In this document: piece by piece, positions 9,149 to 18,513 of the stretch
How positions within the stretch are numbered: position 1 is the first letter of the stretch
Layout of the letters: each line of letters starts with the position of its first letter
Assembly: GCF_900129485.1 (NCBI RefSeq)
Contig: NZ_FQVW01000028.1
Coordinates: 1 to 41,481 of the forward strand
DNA length: 41,481 nucleotides
DNA from: Ornithinibacillus halophilus
Lineage (GTDB): Bacteria; Bacillota; Bacilli; Bacillales; Amphibacillaceae
Direction of reading: 5' to 3'
The notes under the pieces: generated by a model
Seen by the model: only the letters and a program-made list of their open reading frames with translations
Databases searched by the model: none
What the model was told of the DNA's origin: nothing
Made by a program: the position numbers and the translations under genes

Positions 9149-9416
9149 GGTTACTCCTCCTCTCTATGCACTATAGTTAATATATACCATGAATAGGTAT
9201 TTAAGCCCAATTCCCCTTTTCCTTTTTTGGCTTTATTTATAGGAGCAAAATCCCTAAAACAATATCCATATTATTACTTTAGAATAGAAAAATAATAGAA
9301 CACCAATTAATTATTATTTATTTCAAATTTTTAGATATTCTATTGACATATTTCGACATCCATCTAAATCATCACTTTCAAAAACTTCTTGAACATATGA
9401 AAACGTTCTGTAAAAC

Positions 9417-9446
9417 AAAAAACCGGTCATATGAAGACCGGTTTTT
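9417..9446 (-). terminator. Terminator of the leucyl aminopeptidase gene
   Basis: AAAAACCGGTC pairs with GACCGGTTTTT around a 7-base loop, 15 bp beyond the aminopeptidase stop, giving a T-run on the minus strand. The rest of the gap 9149-9416 is AT-rich with no supported ORF. Confidence 0.9.
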
Positions 9447-9461
9447 AAACGTAACAATCAC

Positions 9462-10838
9462 TTATTTAGAGACTAATTCGGTAAAATCGGCTAGCAATCT
9501 AGCTCCAAAACCTGTTGCCGCTTTTGAATAATAGCCTTTTTCTTGGCCCATCATTACTCCTGCCATATCAACGTGGAGCCACTTGCTATCTTCTGGTTTA
9601 AAGCGTCTTAAAAAGAGACTAGCAGTAATCGATCCTGCATGTGCTTTCGAACTTGTATTACTAAAGTCTGCAAAATCACTAGCTAAATAATTATCATAAT
9701 CATCAACGAGTGGCATTGGCCAGTTATAGTCCCCATTGATATCTCCTAGCGTCTTCATTTGAAGCGCTAATCCTTCATCACCAAAGACCCCTGCTAGTTT
9801 TGTACCGAGGGCATTTAAAATGGCACCTGTTAATGTTGCAATATCAACTATATATTCAGCACCTAATTCACCTGCTCTTATTAATCCATCGGCTAATATT
9901 AGGCGACCTTCTGCGTCTGTATTCCCAACTTGAACGGTATGCCCATTTTTATAATGAATCACTTCACCAGGTAATACAGAAAGTTTATCTGGCATGTTCT
10001 CAACGATAGGTATTAATGCAACTACATTTACGTTTGCATTGGAATCAGCTAATAGTTTCATAGCACCAGAAACAGCAGCTGCTCCCCCCATATCCATGCG
10101 CATGCTACTAATGTCTTTTCCTTTTTTCAAGCTAATTCCACCTGTATCAAAGGTAACACCTTTTCCAACTAGAGCTACTAGTGGTTTGGAATAATCACCC
10201 TTATAAGTTAATTCAACAAAGGATGGTTCATACTTACTTCCCCTTCCAACCGTGAGAACACCATTCATTTCCATCTCTTCTAATGCAGCTTTATTGTGTA
10301 CTTTCACTTCTACATTCGTTCCAGAAAATTCATTGGATAGAATTTCAGGGAATGTTTCCGGATTCAATGTGCTTGGAATTTCGTTCATTAAATTACGTGA
10401 AAAGGCAACTCCACTTGCACGAATTTTTCCTTGTGTTACGTATGTATCCCATTCTTTCCCATTTAGAATGAATTTTGTTGCAAAGCCTTCTTTCTTTGTT
10501 TTATATTCTGTGAAAGTATATGTACCTAGTTCCCAACCTTCCACAAATGCTGTCACAACTTTCTCAGCTTCTAAATTAGAATAATGGTTCACCAAGGCAG
10601 CTCCTGATAGAACGGCTTCTGGTAGATTTTGTTTACTTAATGAACGAGCAATCGAACCTGCTGTCATACGAATATCTTCATATGTCGGTGCATCTGAATC
10701 TTTGATCACTACTAACTGTTCATCATTTAGGAATACATCCACGAATGAAGATGATTGTTTATCCACAAATTGTTTTACTGATTCACTAGATTGAATACGA
10801 CTATTATTCTCGAAAACAAGGCTTATTGAGTTTGACAT
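9462..10838 (-). CDS. pepA: Leucyl aminopeptidase, peptidase family M17
   Basis: A 458-residue cytosolic aminopeptidase that removes N-terminal residues from peptides using two divalent metals. The M17 signature NTDAEGRLILADG is present, with GKGVTFDTGGISLK and the Asp in MDMGGAA, which supply the metal ligands and catalytic Lys. The N-terminal regulatory domain (about 1-140) is short and divergent, so the protein is some 40 residues shorter than the usual 500. AAGGGGG precedes the ATG. Monocistronic, divergent from the CoxG-like gene. The Bacillus counterpart is YuiE. Confidence 0.93.
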   Translation of the reverse strand: MSNSISLVFENNSRIQSSESVKQFVDKQSSSFVDVFLNDEQLVVIKDSDAPTYEDIRMTAGSIARSLSKQNLPEAVLSGAALVNHYSNLEAEKVVTAFVEGWELGTYTFTEYKTKKEGFATKFILNGKEWDTYVTQGKIRASGVAFSRNLMNEIPSTLNPETFPEILSNEFSGTNVEVKVHNKAALEEMEMNGVLTVGRGSKYEPSFVELTYKGDYSKPLVALVGKGVTFDTGGISLKKGKDISSMRMDMGGAAAVSGAMKLLADSNANVNVVALIPIVENMPDKLSVLPGEVIHYKNGHTVQVGNTDAEGRLILADGLIRAGELGAEYIVDIATLTGAILNALGTKLAGVFGDEGLALQMKTLGDINGDYNWPMPLVDDYDNYLASDFADFSNTSSKAHAGSITASLFLRRFKPEDSKWLHVDMAGVMMGQEKGYYSKAATGFGARLLADFTELVSK

Positions 10839-10969
10839 AATTATTTCCCCCTTTTTAATAGTTTAATATAATTCGACACCCGAAGTAAAATTCCTGCTAC
10901 TTTTTTCATTTGTTGTGAATAATTACTTTTGTATTTAATATACTTAACACTATGTAAAGGAGGGGTCAC

Positions 10970-11431
10970 ATGCCACGTGGGACATACCAAGTGGAGCTGA
11001 ATATTCCCATACATCAAATTTGGGATTTTATTAGTGATTCAAAGAATTGGGCACCTTTAGTACCTGGATACCAGAAACATGAAGAACATAGTTACCGAGA
11101 ATCAACTTGGACGTTAAAAGGGGACATCGGGGTTTTGCAAAAAACGGTCAAGATGAAAGTCAATATTACAGAATGGCAAGAGCCAACGAAAGTTTCCTTC
11201 ATTTTAACCGGTTTAAATGAAAAATTTAATGGGAAGGGTACCTTTGAAGCACAGGCTTTACCTAATTCTCACACAAAGATGACCAGTAATTTGGAAATTG
11301 CTGCTAAGGGAATGAAAGGTTCGATTGTAAATCCTGTTTTAAAAACAGTTATTCCTAAACAAACGAAAGAATTAACGGAGAGAATCATAGCAAAAATAAA
11401 AGAAAGAAGATATGTACGGCAAGTGGACTAA
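10970..11431 (+). CDS. CoxG-family SRPBCC protein
   Basis: A 153-residue soluble protein of the START/SRPBCC fold, CoxG (CO dehydrogenase subunit G) branch. Typical features are the N-terminal strand followed by IHQIWDFISDSKNWAPLVPG, an antiparallel sheet region, and the C-terminal helix from about residue 122. In CO-oxidising bacteria CoxG recruits the enzyme to the membrane, but no cox genes are nearby, so here it is most likely a general hydrophobic-ligand or membrane-binding protein. AAAGGAGGGG precedes the ATG. Monocistronic. Confidence 0.8.
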   Translation: MPRGTYQVELNIPIHQIWDFISDSKNWAPLVPGYQKHEEHSYRESTWTLKGDIGVLQKTVKMKVNITEWQEPTKVSFILTGLNEKFNGKGTFEAQALPNSHTKMTSNLEIAAKGMKGSIVNPVLKTVIPKQTKELTERIIAKIKERRYVRQVD

Positions 11432-11498
11432 AGTAAATTACCATTAGAATTTAGAACAAAAACGAACTTCTTCAAATCTTCTACATTTTAAGCTAAAT

Positions 11499-11524
11499 AC
11501 CTGGGACATTGACCAGTCCCAGGT
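11499..11524. terminator. Putative hairpin between the CoxG-like gene and panD
   Basis: ACCTGGGAC (11499-11507) pairs perfectly with GTCCCAGGT (11516-11524). It lies between convergent genes, 10 bp from the panD stop. T-rich tails are weak on both sides, so intrinsic termination is likely but not assured. Confidence 0.55.
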
Positions 11525-11533
11525 ACCTCTACC

Positions 11534-11926
11534 TTATATCAATTCAATTAGCTTACCATGCTTCTCATAATTGGTAACTGATGCAATCCGATTGCCGTCA
11601 TCAACAAATACGACTTTAGGTTTATGCTCTTTTGCTTCTTCTGGTGTCATTTCGGCATATGCCATGATTATTATTTTATCATTAACACTAACACAGCGTG
11701 CGGCAGCTCCATTCAAACAAATCATACCACTTCCACGCTCACCTGCAATCGTATAGGTTTCAAAACGCTGACCGTTATTAATATCGACAATCTGTACTTT
11801 TTCATATTCTAAAATACCTGAGGCATCTAATAAATCCTCGTCCACCGTAATACTGCCTACGTAATCCAATTCAGCTTGTACCACCGTTGCACGATGAATT
11901 TTACTTTTTAACATTTGTAGTCTCAT
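11534..11926 (-). CDS. panD: Aspartate 1-decarboxylase
   Basis: PanD decarboxylates L-aspartate to beta-alanine for pantothenate synthesis. The 130-residue proenzyme matches the family in length and carries the self-cleavage site YVGSIT, so cleavage between Gly24 and Ser25 would give the pyruvoyl cofactor. The conserved [14 protein letters not shown] follows. GGAAGGGG precedes the ATG. It is the last gene of the leftward operon, starting 27 bp after the panC stop. Confidence 0.97.
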   Translation of the reverse strand: MRLQMLKSKIHRATVVQAELDYVGSITVDEDLLDASGILEYEKVQIVDINNGQRFETYTIAGERGSGMICLNGAAARCVSVNDKIIIMAYAEMTPEEAKEHKPKVVFVDDGNRIASVTNYEKHGKLIELI

Positions 11927-11953
11927 CTGTTGAAAATCCCCTTCCTACAACCA

Positions 11954-12796
11954 TCACTCCACTATAAAGTTATCAATTAATCTAGTTTTTCCAATATGAA
12001 CAGCCATTGCAACCAATGTTTGTGGTTTAATCGTTGCTACTGGTTTCAATGTTAGACCATCTACTACGTTGACATATTCCACCTTAGCTAATGGTTCTGA
12101 ATCTACTATATTTTTCATTGTGGTAACGATTTTTTCTGCGTCAATTTCACCACTCTTCACCAATTCTTCTCCAGCAAAAATGGCTTTACTTACAATCTGT
12201 GCTGCTTTTCGTTCCTCGGATGATAGATAAGCATTTCGGGAGCTCTTTGCCAACCCGTCTTCTTCTCGGATAATCGGACAGCCAATGACCTCTACATTCA
12301 TATTCAAATCAGTAGCCATTTGTTTAATAATCGCTAATTGTTGGGCATCCTTTTGACCAAAGTAAGCACGGTTCGGTTGTACAATATTAAATAACTTATT
12401 AACTACTGTACATACACCGCGAAAATGACCTGGTCGACTGTCTCCACAAAGTCCTTCCGTTAAACCAGACATATCGACGTAAGTATAAAAATCTTTCGGA
12501 TACATCTCTTCTGGTGTTGGATGGAAGATGACATCTGCTCCAAGCTCTTCACATATCTGACGGTCTCGCTCAATGTCATGTGGATAGCTATCATAATCTT
12601 CTGTTGGCCCAAACTGTAATGGATTAACAAAAATACTGACAACTACCTTCTCATTCTGCTGTCGTGCAGAAGTAATAAGGCTACCATGCCCTTCATGTAA
12701 AAATCCCATTGTGGGGACAAACCCAATCGTCTGGCCTGCGCTTTTCCACTGGTTTACTAGATTTTTAACTTGTTCTATCGTTGATACGATCTTCAT
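11954..12796 (-). CDS. panC: Pantothenate synthetase
   Basis: PanC joins pantoate and beta-alanine with ATP to give pantothenate. The 280-residue protein has the normal length, with the nucleotide-binding FVPTMGFLHEGHGSL (HIGH-like), the conserved FVNPLQFGPTED, FGQKDAQQL, and the KMSKS-like SSRNAYLS. AAAGGAG lies upstream of the ATG. It starts 26 bp after the panB stop. Confidence 0.97.
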   Translation of the reverse strand: MKIVSTIEQVKNLVNQWKSAGQTIGFVPTMGFLHEGHGSLITSARQQNEKVVVSIFVNPLQFGPTEDYDSYPHDIERDRQICEELGADVIFHPTPEEMYPKDFYTYVDMSGLTEGLCGDSRPGHFRGVCTVVNKLFNIVQPNRAYFGQKDAQQLAIIKQMATDLNMNVEVIGCPIIREEDGLAKSSRNAYLSSEERKAAQIVSKAIFAGEELVKSGEIDAEKIVTTMKNIVDSEPLAKVEYVNVVDGLTLKPVATIKPQTLVAMAVHIGKTRLIDNFIVE

Positions 12797-12822
12797 GATT
12801 CATTAACTCCTTTTCAGTACGA

Positions 12823-13650
12823 CTAGTATAACCGATCAATGATATCATCAGAAATAGAATAGGAATGCTCTTCTGCAGGGAATTTCCCTTCTTTTACTTC
12901 GGTTATATAATCCTGGAATGCTTGTTGCATCATTCCTCCAACATCGGCAAACTGTTTTACAAACTTTGGTGTGAAATCAGAAAAAATTGTTAGCATATCT
13001 TGATATACTAGTACCTGTCCATCACAACTCGCCCCAGCTCCTATACCGATTGTCGGGATGCTTATCTCTTTTGAAACTAATTCTGCTAATTTTGCCGGAA
13101 CCCCTTCTAGCACAACGATAAATGCTCCTGCTGCCTCAACCGCTTTGGCATCCTCGATCAACTGTTTAGCCGCTTCTTCCGTTTTCCCCTGTATTTTAAA
13201 CCCACCAAACGCATTGACAGACTGTGGGGTTAAACCGATATGAGCACACACTGGGATAGAAGCATCAACAATCGCTTTAATCTGTGGGCAAACCTTGACT
13301 CCACCTTCCAATTTCACACCATGTGCTCGGCCTTCTTTTAGTAATCTACCAGCATTGGATACGGCATCATAAATAGAAGTTTGATAGGACATAAATGGTA
13401 AATCTGCTAGCACAAAGGCATTACTTGCTCCTCTAGAAACCGCTCTTGTATGGTGAATCATATCCTCCATCGTAACCGACAACGTATCTTCATACCCGAG
13501 TACAACTTGACCAAGCGAATCCCCGATTAATAGCATATTAATTCCTGCTTCATCCATTAACTTAGCCATGGAATAATCATAGCAAGTGAGCATCGTAATC
13601 TTATCGCCTTCATTTTTTTGCCTTTGTAAAGATGTTACGGTATTCTTCAT
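12823..13650 (-). CDS. panB: 3-methyl-2-oxobutanoate hydroxymethyltransferase
   Basis: PanB transfers a hydroxymethyl group from methylene-tetrahydrofolate to alpha-ketoisovalerate, giving ketopantoate. The 275-residue TIM-barrel protein shows [24 protein letters not shown] (Mg2+-binding Asp), KLEGG and the catalytic Glu region VLEGVP, then [14 protein letters not shown]. Its ATG overlaps the stop of the upstream DUF2520 gene by 4 bp, with AGGAGG inside that gene, so the two are translationally coupled. Confidence 0.97.
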   Translation of the reverse strand: MKNTVTSLQRQKNEGDKITMLTCYDYSMAKLMDEAGINMLLIGDSLGQVVLGYEDTLSVTMEDMIHHTRAVSRGASNAFVLADLPFMSYQTSIYDAVSNAGRLLKEGRAHGVKLEGGVKVCPQIKAIVDASIPVCAHIGLTPQSVNAFGGFKIQGKTEEAAKQLIEDAKAVEAAGAFIVVLEGVPAKLAELVSKEISIPTIGIGAGASCDGQVLVYQDMLTIFSDFTPKFVKQFADVGGMMQQAFQDYITEVKEGKFPAEEHSYSISDDIIDRLY

Positions 13651-14489
13651 TCTTTCATCATCCTCCTAATATTTGTATAGTTTCGATCTTTATGTTTCTC
13701 CTCTGCTAGCTTCAGCACAAGATTGGATAATACTTGATAAACTTCCTTTTCTTGTGACTCTAAAATTTCCAAATGGTTCCGAATCGTTTCGGTATCATTT
13801 CTTTCGATGGGTCCTGTTAGCGCACGCTGCGGTCCATAGGAGAGGATATTTGCTGTATTCCCCTGTATCAATGGTATCAGTGCTTGATGAGCCTCATCTG
13901 ATTCAAAACCACAATCCTCTAGCATCTTCTCACCTAAAGACACTAGCCCTACATATAGATTACTAACCATTGTTGCCGCAGCATGGTAGCGAGTCTTTTC
14001 TTCAGATGGAATGACCTTTACTTTGTTTCCTAAACGCTCAAAAAGTTGAACTAACGTGTCTAAATATTTTTCATGTCCTTCGATAGTGAAAAAAGACTCC
14101 GATAACTCTTTATACGACTGATGCTTATCATTAATTGCAAATAGAGGATGGATTGAATAACCATATGCATGATAATTACGTATATCCGTAAACAAAGCTG
14201 AGCTTAGGGAGCCGCTAAAATGACTAATTACTTTATTTTCTATTGAAAGCACTTTCAATTTGTCCCATACTTGTTGAATCATTCCATCTGGAACAGTTAT
14301 AAATATCGTATCACTAACTTCCACTAGCTCTCGCATATGTTCATACGCTGTTGTGTTCGTGAATTCTGCTGCCTCTAAGGATGATTGCCAGGTTTTACTG
14401 TAATAGCCTGTCACATGTACACCATGTTCCGCAAAATACTTTCCAATAGAAACCCCTACTTTTCCTGCCCCAATAAATCCAACCTTCAT
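13647..14489 (-). CDS. Rossmann/DUF2520 dehydrogenase, possible ketopantoate reductase
   Basis: About 280 residues: an N-terminal NAD(P)-binding fold with [14 protein letters not shown], a TVPDG turn near residue 95 and a SHFSGSL segment, then a helical C-terminal DUF2520 domain from about 150. The ATG at 14489 has AGGGGGG at the right distance; the ATG at 14495 directly abuts the purine run and is less likely. It is first in the operon with panB, panC and panD. PanB makes ketopantoate and PanC needs pantoate, and no panE is present, so this gene probably reduces ketopantoate. As I recall, Francisella PanG is an alternative reductase of this general type. Function inferred. Confidence 0.8.
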   Translation of the reverse strand: MKVGFIGAGKVGVSIGKYFAEHGVHVTGYYSKTWQSSLEAAEFTNTTAYEHMRELVEVSDTIFITVPDGMIQQVWDKLKVLSIENKVISHFSGSLSSALFTDIRNYHAYGYSIHPLFAINDKHQSYKELSESFFTIEGHEKYLDTLVQLFERLGNKVKVIPSEEKTRYHAAATMVSNLYVGLVSLGEKMLEDCGFESDEAHQALIPLIQGNTANILSYGPQRALTGPIERNDTETIRNHLEILESQEKEVYQVLSNLVLKLAEEKHKDRNYTNIRRMMKE

Positions 14490-14787
14490 CTGCATCCCCC
14501 CTATTAATCCAACATTCGTTATATTGATAATCCCTTCGTTTCAACTAAAAGGAAGCTATTATCTACTACATTATAATATAATAGAAAAAAATGTAACTCT
14601 TTATTTAATATTCTACACAAAGTAAAGTGAAATAGGCTGGGATAAATAATAATAGTCGCTCTAAAGACAAATGATTTAAAAAACTAGGGTTTGAATGTTT
14701 GGTTTCTAGAGGTTTGGTTATCACTTATAGGGAATAAAATTCAAAATCAGAGTTTTACTAATTGCCAGTGATTCCCAAACTAGTGGA

Positions 14788-14957
14788 GGAAATACACGTA
14801 GACTCCTACGGGAGCAGAGGCATAGGTGAGACCCTTGATGCGCTTGCGTCTACAAGTAAAGCTACGATGCAGGATTCCTCAGCGCAAGGGAGCAAAGAAG
14901 ATTAATCATGTAGTTCCCTGGCTCACCAGCCGCCCGTGGAAAGCGAAGTGTATTTAC
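14788..14957 (+). repeat. Structured repeat element, type A short form (copy A1)
   Basis: About 170 bp bounded by GGAAATACAC and GTGTATTTA, which pair with each other. Inside are complementary pairs GTAGAC/GTCTAC, GGTGAG/CTCACC and CTTGCG/CGCAAG. It fills much of the 546-bp gap (14496-15041) between the pan operon start and the ctaB stop. The remainder of that gap is AT-rich without an ORF. Three other type A copies are in the window, all in this orientation. Confidence 0.85.
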
Positions 14958-15041
14958 GAAACGGCGGAAATTACGTCAATCTAAGAAATTCTTATAATCT
15001 AAAAAATTCCTTAGTATTAATAGCCAAATACTATTTTCTAC

Positions 15042-15917
15042 TTAAATCGTTACAACAATCATCATTAAAAACATCACTGTTAAATAATATACCGAGTATT
15101 TGAACATTCCATTTGCCCACTTCAAATTATCCTTAACAAAGAAACCGACGATCGATAATATCAGCCAACCAATATGTATAATGGTGGATAACACAACAAA
15201 AAGCATCCCTAACTCTGTTATTAAAAATGGTAACGGGATTAAACAGGCAATCCAAAATGTAGTATGCCATTTCGTAACCGTATATCCCCGAACAACTGGT
15301 AACATAGCAACATTTGCTGCTTTATATTCATCATACTTCCGAATAGCAATCGCATATGTATGTGGCATTTGAAAAATAAACAGAATCAACGCAACGACAA
15401 TTGGTACCATATGCCACGCATCATCAACGACAGCCCAACCAATAAGAGGCGTTACTGCACCAGAGATACTGCCAATAATTGTGTTCATCGTATAACGGCG
15501 TTTTGACCACATCGTATAAAAGATCACATAGGTTACCCATCCTACCAATGCATAAATAGCTGACTCAATGGACACGAAGAAAATAAAAATTATCCCGATA
15601 ATACTGAGAACAATCCCGATAGTTAGTACGCTTGATAAAGACATGTTCCCCGTCACAGTGGGGCGCTTTTGGGTTCGCTTCATAATTCGATCGATATCAA
15701 CATCATACCAATTATTTAATGTGAGTGCCCCAGCCATAACCAGTGTACTTCCAATTAGGACAAGTAGAAAATTGCCCCAAGATTCACCCAATGTATAATC
15801 TGTAAAAGCAATTGCCAACCAAAATCCAGTTATTACAGGAAGTGCATTTGCTATTAATACGCCACCTTTAAAAAGATATTTTAAATCAGTAAGTAGTTGG
15901 CCTTTTTGTTCCCCCAC
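15042..15917 (-). CDS. ctaB: Protoheme IX farnesyltransferase (heme O synthase)
   Basis: CtaB attaches a farnesyl chain to protoheme IX, giving heme O for terminal oxidases. The UbiA-family membrane protein has about nine hydrophobic helices and the prenyl-diphosphate motif NNWYDVDIDRIMKRT, with the second aspartate region at YDEYKAANVAMLP. The GTG at 15917, preceded by GAGGTGA, gives 291 residues; a further upstream GTG at 15959 gives 305 but lacks a site. No cta oxidase genes are adjacent, so this is a stand-alone copy. Confidence 0.93.
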   Translation of the reverse strand: MGEQKGQLLTDLKYLFKGGVLIANALPVITGFWLAIAFTDYTLGESWGNFLLVLIGSTLVMAGALTLNNWYDVDIDRIMKRTQKRPTVTGNMSLSSVLTIGIVLSIIGIIFIFFVSIESAIYALVGWVTYVIFYTMWSKRRYTMNTIIGSISGAVTPLIGWAVVDDAWHMVPIVVALILFIFQMPHTYAIAIRKYDEYKAANVAMLPVVRGYTVTKWHTTFWIACLIPLPFLITELGMLFVVLSTIIHIGWLILSIVGFFVKDNLKWANGMFKYSVYYLTVMFLMMIVVTI

Positions 15918-16059
15918 TGCAGTCACCTCGTTCTTTCTATTCTTCCTCAATCTTATCACGAATTGTTTAGGTATTCTATTAACTCTATTGTCATCGTACT
16001 AATATTTCCCATATAGCACATAATAGTACTAATTTCACTTCTAGAAAGGATGAATAAAA

Positions 16060-16500
16060 ATGGCACATCTAAAAACACTTGGAATTAAACTAATCATTAA
16101 TATTATCGTTGTGTTTTCGATTTTCGGTATATTTAACAATTCTTCATTAAATAATTTATTTTGGATAAGTCTGGTCGTAACCTTAGCTGCTTATTTAATT
16201 GGAGATTTATTTATTTTACCAAGGTTCGGGAACTTAGCTGCGACAATAGCTGATTTTCCATTGGCATTTTTAGCGTTATGGTTACTAGCCAATATGTGGA
16301 TTAGTGCACCATTACCAATTGTATTGGCATCTCTATTTGCAGCATTCTTTATTACATTTACTGAGCCATTTCTTCACATGTATATAAAGAATCAAACTGA
16401 GGACAAGGAAGAAACTCCAAGAAGAGTAGCTTCTCACCAGTTACAAACAGAGTTTGCCGAAGAAACAGATGCACAGGACATTAAAAGAAGAGATAAGTAA
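16060..16500 (+). CDS. DUF2512 membrane protein (YndM-like)
   Basis: A 146-residue protein with four hydrophobic helices in the first 110 residues (about 7-26, 32-54, 57-80, 86-108) and a charged cytoplasmic tail. The segment AAYLIGDLFILPRFGN and the TEPFLHMYIK end are characteristic of DUF2512/YndM of Bacillaceae, whose role is unknown. AAAGGA precedes the ATG. It is divergent from ctaB, which lies 142 bp away. Confidence 0.88.
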   Translation: MAHLKTLGIKLIINIIVVFSIFGIFNNSSLNNLFWISLVVTLAAYLIGDLFILPRFGNLAATIADFPLAFLALWLLANMWISAPLPIVLASLFAAFFITFTEPFLHMYIKNQTEDKEETPRRVASHQLQTEFAEETDAQDIKRRDK

Positions 16501-16505
16501 TGCAA

Positions 16506-16542
16506 AAGGCTGTCCCACTCATCTCCTAGCTGGGACAGCCTT
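16506..16542. terminator. Bidirectional terminator
   Basis: AAGGCTGTCCCA pairs perfectly with TGGGACAGCCTT around a 13-base loop, then TCACTTTTT on the plus strand. It sits between the convergent yndM-like gene and the small secreted protein gene. Confidence 0.9.
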
Positions 16543-16548
16543 CACTTT

Positions 16549-16872
16549 TTAATTATCTTTATGTCGTTCACTATGAATAATTTCTTCTAGGTGGGTTTCT
16601 GACCGTGTGTGATCATGAGCGTCACAATAATAAACCGTCGTTTTTATTCTATGAGAAATTTGACATGTACGTTTCTGACGGATAAAATTTTTCCAATAGG
16701 TATATTCATGTGTCCCTACATCAATTTCTTCATAATCCGTACTATACACCTGCCAGTTATGTTTATTAGCTTGTGATTCATCGTTCACTTCTTCTGCAAA
16801 GCTACTTCCCAAAGGTAAAAATACTACAAGAATAAGCAACACACTCGTCCATTTTCTAAGCAACTTCATCAT
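16549..16872 (-). CDS. Small secreted protein, Cys pair and His-rich tail
   Basis: A 107-residue protein with a clear signal peptide (basic start, hydrophobic core to about 24, likely cleavage after SSFA). The mature part is about 80 residues, hydrophilic, with two Cys (CQISH and VYYC) that could form one disulfide, and a cluster of His and acidic residues near the end (YCDAHDHTRSETHLEE). I recognise no family. The ribosome site is weak: AAAGG abuts the first of two ATG codons. Single gene sharing a terminator with yndM. Confidence 0.7.
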   Translation of the reverse strand: MMKLLRKWTSVLLILVVFLPLGSSFAEEVNDESQANKHNWQVYSTDYEEIDVGTHEYTYWKNFIRQKRTCQISHRIKTTVYYCDAHDHTRSETHLEEIIHSERHKDN

Positions 16873-16987
16873 CCTTTGCTTCTAGTCTAGGTAGCTTCCC
16901 ATTAGTTTATCCCAATTGTTGGAAAGTATACTACCCTTACAAGCACTCGGAAACATCACTAGGCATATGCTAATCCGGGGTGATGAA

Positions 16988-17866
16988 ATGGAAAATACGA
17001 ATCAAAACTATTTAGAAAGTCTTATCGAATGGGGCGAGAGAATTAAAGATATTTTAAAAGAGAAAAATATCCCAGAAGAAGAATTACAGGATTGGACCAT
17101 ACAAATTGAAGACTGGCAGAAAACCGTACAATTACAGATGCACGAAGAAAGAGCGAATTCACAAGATATAGCTAATATCAAAGAGGAAGGAAAACGTATT
17201 TTAGATTCTATAAAAGGACAAAAAGGCACTCCAATCAATGACAGTCATATCTCCTACGGAAAACATAAATTACCTGAATTACCGTATGCATATGATGCTT
17301 TGGAACCTTTTATTAGTGAGGATATTATGCGCCTTCATCATGATGAACATCATAAATCATATGTAGATGGATTAAACAAGGCTGAAGATGCATTGTATTC
17401 CACAAAAAAGGATAGGGAACCCATTAAACATTGGCTTAGAGAACAAGCATTTCATGGGTCTGGACACTATTTGCATACGATTTTTTGGAATAATGTGTCT
17501 CCTAATTCCAGTAAAAACCCTACAGGTGAGTTTTTGATGCAACTTGATCAAGATTTTGGGTCATTTAAGAATTTCAAAACTCTCTTTACAGAAACCGCGG
17601 CTTCAGTAGAAGGTGTCGGATGGGCCGTATTGGTTTGGGAACCTAGAAGTGGACGATTGGCAATTCAATCGTTTGAAAAACACCAAATGTTTCATATAGC
17701 TGATACCATTCCATTGCTTGTTTTAGACATGTGGGAGCATGCATATTATTTACAATATCAAACGGACAAAAGAAGTTATATTCAGAACTGGTGGAATGTC
17801 GTTAACTGGGATGATGTTTCTAAGCGATATACGGAGGCAAGAAAACTTAAATGGAAGTTATCTTAG
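16988..17866 (+). CDS. sodF: Fe/Mn superoxide dismutase with N-terminal extension
   Basis: The C-terminal 200 residues form a Fe/Mn superoxide dismutase, converting superoxide to O2 and H2O2: KLPELPYAYDALEPFIS, first metal His117 in LHHDEHHKSYV, a second His in YLHTIFW, and Asp and His in DMWEHAYY. A charged helical region of about 90 residues precedes it, as in Bacillus SodF. The ATG at 16988 follows GGGGTGAT; the longer reading from 16916 has no site. Whether Fe or Mn is used cannot be told. Monocistronic. Confidence 0.92.
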   Translation: MENTNQNYLESLIEWGERIKDILKEKNIPEEELQDWTIQIEDWQKTVQLQMHEERANSQDIANIKEEGKRILDSIKGQKGTPINDSHISYGKHKLPELPYAYDALEPFISEDIMRLHHDEHHKSYVDGLNKAEDALYSTKKDREPIKHWLREQAFHGSGHYLHTIFWNNVSPNSSKNPTGEFLMQLDQDFGSFKNFKTLFTETAASVEGVGWAVLVWEPRSGRLAIQSFEKHQMFHIADTIPLLVLDMWEHAYYLQYQTDKRSYIQNWWNVVNWDDVSKRYTEARKLKWKLS

Positions 17867-17874
17867 AGTGTAAG

Positions 17875-17905
17875 CCAGGTTATTTTAATGACCTGGTTTT
17901 CTTTT
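17875..17905. terminator. Terminator after sodF, overlapping the opposing gene end
   Basis: CCAGGT (17875-17880) pairs with ACCTGG (17891-17896), followed by TTTTCTTTT. The loop includes the stop codon of the leftward DUF3006-like gene, so one hairpin serves both convergent genes. Confidence 0.85.
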
Positions 17906-18272
17906 CCCTTAGTTGCTCTAATAGTGCTTTACTTTTATTCATTTGTTCATGTTTATAATTTTGATCGTGATAAATATATAACACTTCCCCCTCCCTGTTT
18001 AAAACTAAATGAAAGCCACTTTGAACCGTACTTCCAAATGGCAAAGCATACTTAGGTACGATAATCTCCTCCCCAGTAGATTCGATCAATAGTACAGCAT
18101 AATAATTGTTTTCCAGCCTGTCGAATATTCCTTTCACACTCCGATAATAACTTTGATCATTTTCATTAATGATTGGAGTACTCGTAAGATTAAGTTTCAT
18201 TGCATAGCTTGATTGATTAAACACTAACAACAATAAAATAATCCCAATAATTTTTACTAAGTGACTCATCAT
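17880..18272 (-). CDS. Secreted or membrane-anchored DUF3006-like protein
   Basis: A 130-residue protein: signal peptide or anchor at about 6-24, a short linker, then a domain that aligns by eye with the DUF3006 protein at 19950 (KGIFDRLENNYYAVLLIES, EEIIVPKYALPFGSTVQSGF, and an EQLREKK end). DUF3006 is an uncharacterised small beta domain often encoded beside ComEC-like MBL hydrolases, and one lies divergently 330 bp away. AGGAGG precedes two in-frame ATGs (18272, 18269). The extracytoplasmic location is inferred from the signal. Confidence 0.8.
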   Translation of the reverse strand: MMSHLVKIIGIILLLLVFNQSSYAMKLNLTSTPIINENDQSYYRSVKGIFDRLENNYYAVLLIESTGEEIIVPKYALPFGSTVQSGFHLVLNREGEVLYIYHDQNYKHEQMNKSKALLEQLREKKTRSLK

Positions 18273-18513
18273 ATCCTCCTTTTTTATTCATTATCTCAAT
18301 TCCTATCATTTTACGCACATAGCTAAAATTGAAAAATAGAGGGGAAAAACATGCTGAAAATACAATTTTGTGCTAGAGAAAATTGCATTTTACGATACCT
18401 TTTCATGGTCAAAATAAAATTTTAGCCAATTTTGAGGAATTTTCCTATCTTACCATCCATTCATCTAGATTTTCGTCTTTGCATTTGATACGCTAAGAAT
18501 TAGAAAAGCTAGA

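Noticed and set aside
9343-9531. 62-codon plus-strand ORF beside TTGACA
   Set aside because: It runs through the aminopeptidase terminator and into that gene's antisense strand; no ribosome binding site.
10252-10584. 110-codon ORF antisense to the aminopeptidase gene
   Set aside because: A shadow of the real gene; no start signal and no family resemblance.
18351-18425. 24-codon ORF after GAGGGG upstream of the MBL gene
   Set aside because: Very short, composition of random AT-rich DNA and no recognisable feature; the site alone is not enough.
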